Shown: piece by piece, positions 23,276 through 35,278 of the stretch
How positions within the stretch are numbered: position 1 is the first letter of the stretch
How the letters are laid out: each line of letters begins with the position of its first letter
Assembly: GCF_910594005.1 (NCBI RefSeq)
Contig: NC_057818.1
Location: 53,952,001-54,016,000, forward strand
Reading direction: 5' to 3'
From: Cervus elaphus
Taxonomy: Eukaryota > Chordata > Mammalia > Artiodactyla > Cervidae
DNA length: 64,000 nt
Translations under genes and position numbers: made by a program
The notes under the pieces: model-generated
Seen by the model: the letters and a program-made list of their open reading frames with translations, nothing else
The model's database searches: none
What the model was told of the DNA's origin: nothing

Positions 23276-24132
23276 GTGCTTTAAAGATAAGGAATCTGGC
23301 TCCAGGAGAGGTTAAGTTTCTCGCCCATGTACATGCCCAGAGCTGAACCTGGTTATGAACCCAGGCAGCCCGGGGCTGGCATTCTGAATGGTTCCCTAGA
23401 ACTCAGGCTGAGGATGGAGGCCTGGCCCCCTCCTCCAGCTCCTCTAGCACTAACGGTGAGTAGTAGTCCTGTTGGCTAAGAGAAAGTACTTATACTGGCA
23501 ATGGACTAATGAAGAAGATCAATTATTAATTCAGTGTAAATGCTTCAGGTGTCTCATGGAGAATATGTTAACCATGCACTGGCTCTTCTCTTGACTTGGG
23601 CCACTCTGCTTAGGGGTAGCCACATGGTTTGTTCCCTTACCTCCTTCAGTTCTCTGCCCAAATGTCACCTCCACAGAAGGCCTGCCCTTGACCCCCTATT
23701 TAAAATCCCTGCCCAGCCTGATCTCAATGCTCCATCTCTCTTTCCTGCTTGACCTTTCTTCGCAAATGTTTGAATAAATGAATAAGTAATAAATATATAA
23801 TGCATATAAGGATTAATAATAATAGTATTAATCATGATTCTCTTATTGGAAATCATATATTCTATTAATCAGCATATATTAGGCATAATAACGTGCAGAA
23901 CACAGTTCCCAGGGCCTTTATCTGTATTGTTCCATGTCATCCTCATGCCAGCTCTATGAGGTAGGTGCTGTTTCTGTACCCATTTTCCAGATGAGGAAAC
24001 GAAGCAGAGAGGCAGAGTCTCTTTCCTAAGGTGGTGCCTGGTGGGACCAGGATTCTGGCCTTCCAGCTCCTGAGCCTGGGCTCTCAGCCCCTCTGGGTCT
24101 CTGTCTCGTCCGCCTCTCCAGCGACACTGGCC

Positions 24133-27100
24133 ATGGACCAGCCAGCTGGCCTGCAGGTAGACTACGTCTTCCGGGGTGTGGAGCACGCCGTGCGGGTGAC
24201 GGTGTCCGGGCAGGTGCTAGAGCTGGAGGTGGAGGACCGGATGACGGCCGACCAGTGGCGGGGCGAGTTCGATGCCAGCTGTGAGTATGCCTGCCTGGGT
24301 GGGCTCGCCTGTCCTTTCCCAGAATCAGTGTCTCCCAGAAGATGAGGCCAGTCAGGATCGTGCCCACCTGCCCCTTCTGCCTGACCAGAGCTCTGTAAGG
24401 TGGGGAGGGTGTCCAGGACTCATCCCTTGGGCCAGAGGCACTGGGGTTGGGGAAAGGTGGAAAGCTTGGGTGCATTGCCCTTGGGCTGGGCAAGTGATCA
24501 GACCTCAGGAAGGACTTTTCTCTCTACCTAGTCATCGAAGATTTGACTCACAAGACAGGGAACTTCAAACAGTTCAGCATCTTCTGTAACATGCTGGAGT
24601 CGGCCCTCACCCAGGTAGGGGCCAGAGTTGGGGGAGGTTTCTGTCCTCTGGGTCCCTGGGAGGGTAGATGCCCGTCTGATGTATGCAAGACCTTCTACTT
24701 TTCTTTCATTGAGGAAATGGAGGGCTGTCTTTTCTTCTTTCCCAAATGTACTTGGCTTATTCTCATTGTAATTGTGATGACAGTGATTCTCATGGAGAAA
24801 ATTCAAGTCACAGAGAAATGTAAAGAAGAAAGTAAAAATCCCTGCGTTCCTCATGCTCACTCCTGGTAATATTTTGTTAGTATTTTGATGAAAATCACTC
24901 CAGCCATCTCTCCATTTCTCTATTCACTTGTGAACATGTGTGGTATGTATATTTGTAGATCTCTAATTTTACAGAGTTGATAAATTTCCCAAGGTATTCT
25001 GTAACCTTTTACAAAGATCCAACAGTATTTCATAAAAATTTAGTCATATCAGTGGATGTAGCTAATCATTTTATCTACTGGGAATCTGTGTGCCAGGCAC
25101 TGGGAATACAACACTGAACAAAAGACACAATATCTGCCCTCACGAACCTGACATTCTAGTGCTCCCGCTAGACAGACGATTGAAAAAAAAAATGTCAAGT
25201 AGTTGAAAGTATTAATAGGAAAAAAAGAAGCAGGTTGGAACGTAGATACTATTCAGACATCATTTGAAAACTGTGAACTGCATTATTTCTCTGATTATGG
25301 ATAAAGTTACACTCATAAAATTGTGATGATATTAATGTGTGTGACTTATAAAGTGAGAGTCTTAATTCCCTTTCTGTCCCCCGCCTTAGACTGTTAACAT
25401 TTTGGTGTCTATAGGCAGCATAGCATAGTGGCCAAGATTATGGATGCTAAAGTCAGACTCATCACTACCACTTACTACTTGGGTGCCTGGGGCCAATTTC
25501 TTCCCCTCCATGTCTTAGGCTCCCTATCCGTAATGTGGGAATGATAGTCCCCTTTTCATAGTGTTATGCAGGTTAAATGAGTTATATGTAAAAAGCTTAG
25601 AATAGTGCCTCACAATAAGCACTAAACAGGTGTTGTCTATTTTTATTATTATTGTAACTTTTGAGTTTGTCATCTTTGTTAGTGGTTGCTTAGCATTCAA
25701 GTGTACCCATGCATCATGATTTATTTAACCCAGAGGTTCTCAAACTTTTTGGTCTCAGGACCCTTTTATATGCTTAAAAATTACCAAGGATACCAAAGAG
25801 CTTTTGTTTATGCCTGTTTCATCTAGCAGTATTTGTTTGCCATGTTATAAATTAAAACTGAGAAAAATATAAAGATATTTATGAACTCATTTAAAAACAA
25901 CAATAACAAAGCAGTTATTGACCTAAGTAATATTTCTATGAATAGTAGTCTCAAAACCAAAATTATTTAGAAAGAAATGTCGTTTTTTTAAAAAAACATT
26001 ATCACAAATCTCTTTAATGTCTGGCTTAATAGATAACTGCTAGGTTCTCATGTGCTTCTTCAGTCTGTTGTGATGTGTCCTGGTTGCCATACATGCAGGG
26101 AAAAAAAAAATCCGTCTTAGGAGGATATGTAGCTGGCAAAGGGAGTCCTTTAATAGTTTTTTCAGATAATTCTGCTCACACATTAAAATTGGATACGTCA
26201 TAGTTTCTGAAAGGTTTCTTGCAATGTGGAATCTGAGACCATATCAATGAATTTTTCCTATTCTGTCATATTAAAATCTATTGGCATATCTTGTACTTTG
26301 CAAGATCTTTTTACCTATTTTGTAACATCATGGGTTTGTAATATCACTTGTAACATCAGGAGTTGGTCATTTGGGAAATATTGCTTCATGGAATTGTGCA
26401 GATCTTTCAGAGGTTGACACATTTCATTATACAGTATCAGGAAGTCACATTTGTTAATATCCTCACTGATCTGGCCAGGAAAATCTTTCAACATTGAGAA
26501 GCTGTTAAGCCCGCAGTGGCCGGCACAAGTTTTCTAAAATTTGAATTTTCACTTTAAAGGTTGAATTTTATCATTGCCAACAAATACTGTTAGCTGTTTT
26601 TATTCAAGTGACAGGCTCACTTTGTTCATTTTTGAGAAAATGCTTGCCAAACATCAAAGACTAAATAACCATAGTTTTGCCTGTCAGTACCTTTTCAAGT
26701 AAAAATAGTGTTCCATGAAAAAGTGGCTAATTTAGCTCCAAGTTCAGTCCCACAAGTGCTTTTCTTAGAAAGTGTCATACTTTGATATGCAGCCAAATGT
26801 GGACTTTCTATTTTGTCACACACAGTAGTAAACATCTGTGTACTCAAGGGTCAAGATTTAAAAAAATTAATAAGTTTTGCAGGTTCATCAGGGACATTCC
26901 TAGGTTCCATTTTCTGTTTTTATCTATTTCTTTGTGTGTTTCTTTCTGCCTCCCCGCCCCGCCCCCGCTCCCCCCCACCAGTGGAGACTGTACGGCAGGA
27001 GTGGAATATACAATAGTTGCTAGTACATTCGATGCCCCTGGCTTGAATTCTGCTAATGGGCACCAGCAGTTTTACCCACCATGACTTTTGTACCATCAGT

Positions 27101-30100
27101 ACACAAGTCAGCACAGCAAGACAAGGCAGATGACATCTTAGTATTATTCCGCAAGTTGTTTTGACTGCATGTACTCCCCTAAAAGGGTCTCGGGGACCCC
27201 CAGGGGTGTGTAGACAACACTTGGAAGTCACAGCACTAAGCTGTCTCCTGTAGCTGAGAGTTGAGGTCCTTTCCAGTTTGCCCCTCTGATGATATCCTGC
27301 ACCACAGGGGCCCATAGCCTCAGGGTAGGCAAGCCCATCTAGCCCAACAAATGATCAGGGCATGGTCCAGGTGTGTGTGTGGTTGTGTGCTCTGGGAGTG
27401 GCCATGTTGAGTCTTTTGGCAACTCCTCCATTCTCTCCAACAGAGCAGTGAGTCGGTCACCCTTGACCTGCTGACCTACACAGATCTGGAGTCCCTGCGG
27501 AACCGAAAGATGGGGGGCCGCCCAGGCCCCTTGGCCTCAAGGTCTGCCCAGCTCAACTCCAAGCGCTACCTGATCCTCATCTACTCTGTGGAGTTTGACA
27601 GGTGGGTACAAGGGTACCCACCAGGCTGATAGCTGGTGGTCAGGTGGAAGAGGATGTGGCTCAGACTTAGGAACCCCTGGTACCCAAGGCAAGGTGGGGA
27701 TATTGCTTAAGCCTTGCCTTTGGAATCTTCAGTGTTGAGGTTTATGTAATTTAGTATTGTGTTTGGCTGCAAGTATCAGGATAACCGTTACCAGGGCCTT
27801 AAACAGTAGTTTATCACATAACAAGATGTCTAGGTAGGTGGCTGCTACTCAACAGCTTCATTAGGGACTCAGGCTCCTTCTCTTTTTGTTTTTCTTTTGT
27901 CATCTTTGACGTATTGGCTTTTTGACCTCATCCTTAATCTCTTTCTGGTCACAAAATAGCTGCCGGACCTCCAGACATTGCATCTGTATCAAAGCGGAAG
28001 GGAATGAAACAGAACTGTGCTTGCTAATTGTATCTACTGTTTTCATCAGGAAAACAAAAGTGTTCCCAGAGACTCTCAACCAATTTCATGTAGTAGTGTT
28101 TGGCCAGAAATGGTCGCCTGTCCTTTCCCAGGTGGATTCTTGGCCTCTGAGATGCCGTGGTTCTAATCCTTCTCAGGATTCACTACCCGCTGCCCCTCCC
28201 GTACCAGGGCAAGCCGGACCCTGTGGTCCTGCAGGGCATCATTCGCTCACTAAAGGAGGAGCTAAGCCGCCTTCGAGGGCTGGATGTCCAGGACACTCGG
28301 GACGGCCGGGAAACTGAGATCTGGCACCTGCGGGAACAGTGAGTCCTGGGGGTGGGGTGGGCAGCTGGGGCTGGGGGAGGGGACACATCCCATCATGCAC
28401 CGGAGGACCCAGTGCTTAGCAGTGTTGGAAAGATGGCCCTCCCTCATTCCCCAAATATTTATTCTGTGCCCCTCTTTTGTGCCCGCCATGTGTTAATGGT
28501 GCTGGGGACACAGCAATGACTGAGACAGTCCTGGTTCTGTCCTCCTGGGGCTCCCAGTCCAGTGGGGGAGATAATGTCTGCAGTCAGAGAAGATTCACCA
28601 TGGATGGGGGAATGCAGAGGGGGACCTGACTGCCTGGTGAGGGTGGGGTGTCCCAGGCAAAGGGCAAGGCAGGTGCAAAGGCAGAGTGTGAGGCAGGGCT
28701 CTATTCAGTCGAATCTACCTTCACCAAGCGCCTCTTTTTTGCTGACCTTTCCCTGCCCATGGGGTAGTGCTCGCCCAGGGGGCAGAGACGTTGATCACAT
28801 ACCCACCTGAGTATATTGCAAATAGAGATGGGGTGAGACAGGAAAGGGAGCCTCTGCTTTGGGAGGCTGTAACAGGAACCTGGTAGGTTCTTGGGGTGGG
28901 GAAGAGTGTTCTAGGCAGAGGGAAAGCATGTGTGAAGGCTCTGTGCTCGGTGAGAATGTTTTGAAAACAAGGGGACTGAAAGAGTGAAGTGAGAAAAGCA
29001 CAGGCTCCTAGCATATTTACTGAGTGCCTGCTCTATGCTTCAGACTTGGTCTCCATCTGGTGGGGTCCTACACATTGGGGAGGGCTAATACTATCTTTAG
29101 TATTAATAATAATACCAGTAGCTAATGTTTATTGAGCATTTAACTGTGTGCCAGGGACTCTGTTCAGTACCGTAATGATTTAATTGGTTTAATCCTCCCA
29201 AAGTAGGCACTACTATCATTTTATAGAAAACAGGCCCAGAGAGGTTAGAGAATTTGCCCCATACACAGTGAAGTAATATGGCCAGCCTCGACCTAGAATC
29301 CAAGCAATCAGCTCAAGCCCCTTTCCCTTCCTCAGCCACTGTGCGCTGGTGGCAGGACTGAGCGCTCAGGAAGGACCAGACCTCTCCCCTTTCAGCGGTG
29401 GCAGCCCTTTGGGCTGGAGAACCCTGTGATTCTTCCGGCTGTGTGCATGTGTTTCCCAGGATGGCCACAAGACGGCGCCCTCTGCCCTGAGCGCCATAGC
29501 CAGACAATTCTTAACCGTCCTCTTCCCAACTTGAAGTTAGGGAGTTTGGAAAGACGCCAAGATTCATTCATTCACCCATCCAACATTTAATGAGTTCCTA
29601 CGGTGTGCCATGTACACTTCCCAGCCCTACGTGATGTTTATTGAGCCATCACTCAGTGCTGGACACGGTCTAAGCACTCTTTATAGATTCCTACAACCTT
29701 ATCAGTAGGTGTTATTATTATAATACAGCTTCACAGAGATGTGAAGTGAAGCTGCACCAGGTCACACAGCTTGTAGGAGCTGGAATAGAGTTGAGTACAG
29801 TCAGCCTCGCCACAAAACCTGGATCCCGACACTGGGCTTGACCAGAGAGCTGGGGGAAGGATAGATAGAAAACAGATAATCATGATCAGTGATTGGTGCT
29901 GGGAAGGAAGTGTACAGAGAGCCGGGAGGTGGGCAGAGACTTGAGGGACCTGACCTCACCCCTGGCTGGGGTGGGGGGCCAGGCAGGCTTCACTGGGGAC
30001 TTGATGTTTGGAGGATGAGTGGAGTCATTCCTGCCAGGAGGAGGAGAGATGGTTCAGGAGGAGGGAACTGCATTTGCAAAGAGCATCGTGGGAGAGGGAG

Positions 30101-33100
30101 GTGGGAGGAGAGGAGGGGAGCGGGGAAGTCAGCTGGAAGGGACCAAATGAAGAAGCTCCTTGGAGAGTGTGGGGGAGCCACAGGGTTTTAAAAAACGTTT
30201 AATTAGGAAAAATCCCAAGCATGCACAGAAGTAGTAGTATAACACACAGGTACTTGTGCCCCAGCTTCAATGGTTATCTAACAGATTTTGCCCATCTTAT
30301 TTGATCTACACCCTTTCCTGTCCTCTGAGAAGCAAATCCCAGATATTGGATCTCCTCTGTAAACACTTCAATATGTATCTTTTAACATATAAGGTTATTT
30401 TTGATAAAAGCAAACAAACATAAGCACTGTTATGACATCCAACAAAGCTAACAAAAATACCTTAATGCCAGGGTATACAAATGTCTTTTTGTAATTTGCT
30501 TGTGTGAATAAGTATTCAGATACGGCCCCACATTACAGTTTGTTGATATGTTTCTTAAGTCTCTTCATTTATTACAGTCCCCTCTACCTCCTTTTTTCAT
30601 GCTGCTGCTTTGTGGAAGAAGCCAGTTTATTTATACAGTTTCCCACATTCTGGATTTTCTTTTTTTTGCCACATGGCTTGTGGGATCTTAGTTCCCCAAC
30701 CAGGGATCGAACCCCTTCCCCTCTGCAGTGGAAGCAAGGGCGAAGTCTTAACCACTGGACCACCAGGGGTCTTGTTGGCTTTATCACTGTGATTCATGTA
30801 GTCCCCTGTATTTCCCGTGAAGTGGTTGTTAAGCCGATAGGTTAATCAGATTCAGGTTTCTGGGGCGCCTTCCTCCGCGGTCCTGTGTATCTGCCTAGTG
30901 TCAGGTGATGTTGGGACTGGTGGGTGTGGACGTTGAGAGCTGGATCCTTGTCTTAAAAAGGTCCTGTCAACCCAGCATCTCTTGGTGGTTTTTATTTGCA
31001 TTTCTCCAATTACCGATCAACAAGCTGTGTGTGCCCACCTGGGTGGAGGGCAGAGTATGGGACCTTGGCCCTCACCCGGCCCCGGCATTCGCCTTCTACC
31101 TCCTCCTCCCAGGGTGTCGCGCTTGGCGTCTGAGAAACGCGACCTGGAGGCCCAGCTGGGCAGGTCGCGCGAAGAGGCGCTGGCCGGGCGGGCGGCGCGC
31201 CAGGAGGTCGAGTCGCTACGCGGGCTCGTGCGCGGCCTGGAGCTGGAGTTGCGGCAAGAGCGCGGCCTCGGGCACCGCGGGTCCGGCCGCCGAAGCCAGG
31301 ATTGCCGCCGCCTGGCCAAGGAGGTGAGGGGGCGGGGCGGCCGGCGGGGCCCGGACTTTGGCTTCAGTCTGGACCTCCACGCCCCTCTTCCCTCCTGGCA
31401 GCTCGAAGAGGTGAAGGCGTCGGAGCGGAGCCTGCGTGCCCGGCTGAAGGCGCTGAACACCGAGCTGGCCCTGTACAAGAGGGGGTGAGGGGCGCGCCCG
31501 GGGCGGGGCCTCGGCGCTGCGGACCTGCGGGTGGGCTCCGGGGCGAGATGGGCGGGGCGGAGCCCAGGTGGCTGGGCGGGGCCTTAGCGACGGGGCGGGG
31601 CCCAGGTAGGATGGAGAGGACCGGTGGGGCCTGAGGGTGGGCGGGAATGGAGGGATGGGAGGGACCTAATGGACTGCCAGCGGCTTAGGGAAGAAGTCTG
31701 TAGTTGAAGACAATGGGCGGGGTCTGTAGAGAGATGGGCAGGTCTGAGGCGGCATTTGGGAGGCCGGACCTGGAGCTAGGGACCGAAGAGGGGCGGAGCC
31801 TGAAGGTTAGTTGAGCGAGAGGGCGTGGCTAAGCAGATAGAGATCCTGGTGATTTTTGCTGGCATATATTGGGGTGCGTGTTGAAAAATTGGGGATGATT
31901 TCCAGGGAGCTTGGGAGACCTCTGGGAGAAGGGTCTTCTGAGAGGATGTGTTAGAATGTAGGGAACTGACAGATGGTTTTTTTTAGGGGGTTGGTTGGGG
32001 GGTTCTGAGCGGTGAAGCCCGGGGGAAAGAGGTCTGTGAGGACCGTGTGTAAGAATGTGAATGTTAAGAGTTGACTGCCGGGGCGGCGGGGGGGGGGGGG
32101 GGGGTTGGGACTGAAGGTTCGAAGATGGTGCAGTCCGGGAAGAGTGTTGTCGCCGGTGGGAAACTTACAGTGGGTTGCGTCTGTGCTCCCAGGAGACGGA
32201 CCCTGCCGGTGGTGCCGTCCTCGGCGCGGGAAGATAGGGCTTCCACGTCCCGGGAGCGCTCCACGTCGCGTGGCCGTGGCGCCGCCCGCTCTTCATCCCG
32301 GGAGAGCGGCCGCGGGGGCCGGGGTCGAGGTCGCCCTGCCCGCCCCTCGCCCTCGCCAACAGGTCCGTGACGGCCCTGCCCTGCCCGTGGGAGGAGGTGG
32401 GTGGGACTAGAACTGTGGGGGCGTGATCCGGTGACCCCAACCTCCTCTTCTCTCCACACCCCACCCCCACCCGGTCCTAGGTGGTCGCGTGCCCCGTTTC
32501 GACCCAACAGCCTTTGTGAAAGCCAAGGAGAAGAAGCAGAGAGAGATCAAGATGAAGTTAGAGCATGTTTCCTCCTCACCTGCCCGTAGCCCTGCCCCTT
32601 TCCCTGCCGCTCTGAAGCAGGCCTTCATCCAACCCCTTCTCCCATCTCCATCACCTGTCCGCCTGCTCCTGCTTCCCGCCCGACCTCCATCGCCTCTCCT
32701 GATCGCCAGACTCCCCTCTCGCCCTGGCTTGTCTCTCACACCCCTCCCTGGTCTGTGTCTCCGCATGGTTTCCCCCTGTTTAGCTGTGACCCGCAGGGGC
32801 GCAGCCACGCCCTTCCCGGGATTGGGCGCACAGGTGGACGCCTCATTTGTCGTTCCCCAGGCAGCAGCAGCGGAACCGATTAGGCAGCGGAGGAAGTGGG
32901 GACGGCCCATCTGTCTCCTGGTCTCGCCAGACTCGGCCGCCGGCAGCGGTGACTGGTCGAGGAGACGCGGCTAACCGCTCCCGAAACCGCAGCTCCTCGG
33001 GTAACTGGGCTGGCGGGAGGGCTGGGCAGGACTGTGGCCAGTGCGCGAGGCTCACACTCTCCGTCTCCCCCTAGTGGACAGTTTCCGCAGCCGCTACTCG

Positions 33101-34416
33101 TCCGCCAGCTCCTGCAGCGAGTTAGAGGATTTCTCCGAGTCCCTCCCTCGAGGGTAAAACTTGGGCTGGGGGAAAGGACCGCCTCCAAACGGATGTCTGG
33201 GGAGATTCGAAACACTCTTTTGAGGGGAGATTGGGTGATGGAGGCTGGAGCCTTGAAAGCTTGGAACAGTGCGAGATGGGAGGTGCCCCAGACTTTTCGC
33301 ATTGGTTCTGATAACCCCCTCCTCTCAGCGTTCACCGCCGCGGGAAGCCGCCCAGCCCCACCACGTGGAGTGGGTTCAATACAGTGAGTGTCTTTCCTCG
33401 GGCTTTGGAGAAGGAGGGGCAGCATTAAACCACCAGAAGCTCCGCTCTTTTTCTCCCATGATTCCATTCTAGGGGGCCGGGTTGTAAAGGGCGGTTCGGA
33501 TTTCCTCTGGAGGCAGAGTTTTGAGACCTTTGGGTTGCAGGGGAGAATGACGGTGCGGTGGAGGCTGGCTGTTGTTTAGTCACTAAGTCGTGTCCGACTC
33601 TTTGCGACCCCACGGATTGTAGCCCGCCAGGCTCCCCGGTCCGTGGGATTTCCCAGGCAAGAATACTGGAGTGGGTTGCCATTTCCTTCTCCAGGGGGAT
33701 CTTCCCGACTCAGGGATGGAACCCGCACTTCCTCCATTGGCCAGCAGGTTCTATACCACTGAGTCGCAGGGGATGCGGATTAACAGCAAGGCTCTGGCCT
33801 CAAATTGCCAGGTCTTAAAACCTGCCTCAAAAAAAAAAAAAACAAAAAACAAAAAACAAAAAAAAACCTGCCTCTTCTTGCTATAACGTGTGTGATTGAG
33901 GGAGTTACTTAGCTTCTGTAGCTATCAATAGTTTATCAGCTAAATGGGAATGGTAATAGTATTCACCTCAGAAGGTTCTGGTGAAGATACAAGGAGCTTG
34001 TTTTGCATAAGTGCTCAGCAGATGTCACCCCTTATTTTTGTGAGGTCCTTTAGTTCAGAATTTCTGGTGGGGTTTGGGGGGTGAGGGAATAGAGGGTGCC
34101 TGACCCCCTTTCCTGCCATCCCCAGCAGCAGAAGTCCACCCCCCTTGAACGTGGTCGCCATCAGAGACGCCTGGCCAGTTCGGGGGGCTGGGTTCCCATC
34201 AAAGGTGAGCCTGGGACTCCACACCTCCCCCTCTCCTGTCCCAGAGCCCGCTGGGATGGTACCGAGGGCAGGATTTGGGGCCCCTTACAGACCCCCACAC
34301 CCACGCCTGCTCTCACAGAGTACAGCTCAGACCACCAGGCGGCTGACATGGCCGAAATAGATGCCCGCCTGAAAGCCTTGCAGGAATACATGAACCGACT
34401 GGACACGCGGTCGTGA
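24133..34416 (+). CDS. CCDC61: CCDC61, coiled-coil centriole/basal-body protein, 13 coding exons
   Basis: CCDC61 (orthologue of Chlamydomonas VFL3) is a centrosome and basal-body protein of the SAS-6/XRCC4-like fold: a globular head followed by a parallel coiled coil. Coding exons are 24133-24280 (exon starts 24122), 24532-24614, 27444-27601, 28177-28338, 31113-31323, 31402-31484, 32193-32362, 32481-32556, 32861-33000, 33075-33153, 33329-33383, 34132-34204 and 34319-34416. All junctions are GT-AG and all phases close. The start MDQPAGLQVDYVFRG matches human. The head is about residues 1-143, the coiled coil about 143-282, an Arg/Ser/Gly-rich basic segment about 283-345, and the end reads EYMNRLDTRS. 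The length is 511 residues, or 512-513 if an upstream CAG acceptor at 34126 or 34129 is used (human is 512 as I recall). The donor of the exon ending at 32556 (GTTAGA) is weak. No disabling change is seen. Confidence 0.95.
25425..25640 (+). repeat. MIR, nearly full length
   Basis: It begins gcatagcatagtggccaag and ends near agtgcctcacaataagcac. It lies in CCDC61 intron 3, next to the hAT relic. Confidence 0.75.
25731..27240 (-). mobile_element. hAT (Charlie-type) DNA transposon fossil
   Basis: The left end, cagaggttctcaaactttttg, has the cagnggttctcaaac terminal form of Charlie elements. Read on the minus strand between about 26230 and 26460, fragments such as KVQDMPIDFN and EKFIDMVSDSTLQ resemble the C-terminal part of hAT transposases kept in GTF2IRD2/ZBED-type proteins. 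Several stops break the frame, so it is dead. It fills most of CCDC61 intron 3 (24615-27443). Confidence 0.75.
28480..28960 (-). mobile_element. L2 LINE fragment
   Basis: It includes gtgctggggacacagcaatg and ctcccagtccagtgggggag, the reversed L2 3' region. It lies in CCDC61 intron 5. MIR copies follow at about 29115-29310 and 29630-29800, both minus. Confidence 0.65.
30190..30960 (+). mobile_element. Old L1-type relic with inserted SINE
   Basis: AT-rich sequence with cccagatattggatctcc and tgatatgtttcttaagtctc resembles L1ME 3' UTR. A CHR SINE (about 30655-30775, minus) with aaccagggatcgaacccctt splits it. Confidence 0.5.
31485..32192 (+). other. CCDC61: CCDC61 intron 7, GC-rich
   Basis: The first 130 bases carry repeated ggcggggc boxes. 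A G homopolymer of about 17 bases lies at 32088-32104. I see no repeat family or gene here. Confidence 0.7.
33563..33771 (-). mobile_element. Bov-tA SINE in CCDC61 intron 12
   Basis: It starts tgttgtttagtcactaagtc and contains ttccttctccagggggatct. An A-rich tract with caaaaaac spacers follows at 33829-33866. Confidence 0.9.
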
Positions 34417-34614
34417 CCTCGGATGCAGACTACTGCTCCTCCAACCCCACCCACCGCTGGATTCGGCGTGGGGGCGGGGCCGGTGTGTCCTGGCCCCGCC
34501 CCCTCCCTGGCCCCGCCCCTCCTGGTGCTCTTAGGGGTCTCAGGCGTGTGAGGCCCCACCGCACCCCCTCCCGTGGGCATGGCATGCTGGGAGGGAGGGT
34601 AAGTGAGTTTTGTA

Positions 34615-34640
34615 AATAAACATATTTGCCTTTGGGATCC
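34615..34640 (+). terminator. CCDC61: CCDC61 polyadenylation signal and 3' end
   Basis: AATAAA at 34615-34620 lies about 200 bases after the stop codon, with the cleavage site expected near 34635. The 3' UTR is rich in gccccgcccc words. Confidence 0.85.
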
Positions 34641-34970
34641 CTCAGTTTATGACTGAAGGGTCAGGGTGGAGTGGGGAGAAATGAAGATCTGGTGACTGGA
34701 ATGGCAGGGTGTATAAACTGGGACCTGTGTGTATTTCTGGCTATGACTGGGAGGCAGATGGGGGTACAGGCTCAGGAAAGACTCCCGCACTTTAAAGCAA
34801 TGAAGGGGGGTATCCGAGGGTTGGGAGTGAGTAGCTCATCCCCACAGCGATCCAAGCAGAGATGCTGCACTGGATGTCTTTGGTGGTGAGGTAGAGAGGG
34901 GGTGTCTTGTAGCATGGCTCACTGTCCGGGAGGTGAGGACCCCTGAGCTGCTGGTGGTGACGTCTCAGCG

Positions 34971-35089
34971 GACTTGGTGCTAATTCCTGGCGCTCTGACC
35001 TGAGACCTCCGGGTTCTGAGCTGTGATGTTGCTTCCGAGCTGGGATCACTGGGGTCTTGGTTCAGGGTCGGGACCTCTGGGTTCTGAGC
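34971..35089 (+). ncRNA. MIR769: MIR769 microRNA precursor hairpin
   Basis: The sequence matches the human mir-769 hairpin, which sits at the same place between CCDC61 and PGLYRP1. The 5p arm (35001-35022) starts TGAGACCTCC and ends TTCTGAGCT; it differs from human as I recall it by one base at position 10, outside the seed. The 3p arm (35040-35062) starts CTGGGATCA and differs at positions 9 and 11. Both seeds are kept. The loop is gtgatgttgcttccgag. The hairpin lies about 350 bases past the CCDC61 poly-A signal on the same strand, so it may be made from CCDC61 read-through or its own promoter. It is just downstream of, and antisense to, the PGLYRP1 3' end. Confidence 0.93.
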
Positions 35090-35184
35090 ACCAGCAAGGT
35101 CAGGGCTCTGGGAGGTGGTGGGGGAGGGGGTGGTGTGAGGCTGAGGTCTGTGGGAGGGAGAGAGAAGAGGTGTATGGCAGGACA

Positions 35185-35214
35185 CAGGAATATAGTTTGA
35201 GCTTCGCCTTTATT
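35185..35214 (-). terminator. PGLYRP1: PGLYRP1 polyadenylation signal
   Basis: AATAAA on the minus strand at 35214-35209, 65 bases after the stop. Cleavage is expected near 35190. Confidence 0.85.
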
Positions 35215-35278
35215 GGGGCAGGGGGAGGCAGTGGGGTTTCTGATGGGATGGGTGGGGTGTGAGAAGACGGGCAGGACC

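Larger units (their letters stand above)
16394..24121 (+). other. CCDC61: CCDC61 intron 1
   Basis: A 7.7-kb intron between non-coding exon 1 and the ATG exon. It holds MIR (about 16960-17080, 18850-19060, 23885-24015), L2, L1 and SINE copies, a striking palindrome (18067-18137), GT-rich patches (19603-19650, 19935-19970) and a second CpG-rich patch (20930-21180). From 19060 to 20930 I see G-rich unique DNA without a recognisable gene. Confidence 0.7.

Noticed and set aside
31017..31478. Minus-strand open frame of 153 codons
   Set aside because: It is the shadow of CCDC61 coiled-coil exons on the opposite strand.
32064..32507. Minus-strand open frame of 147 codons
   Set aside because: Antisense to the Arg/Ser-rich CCDC61 exon; composition artefact.
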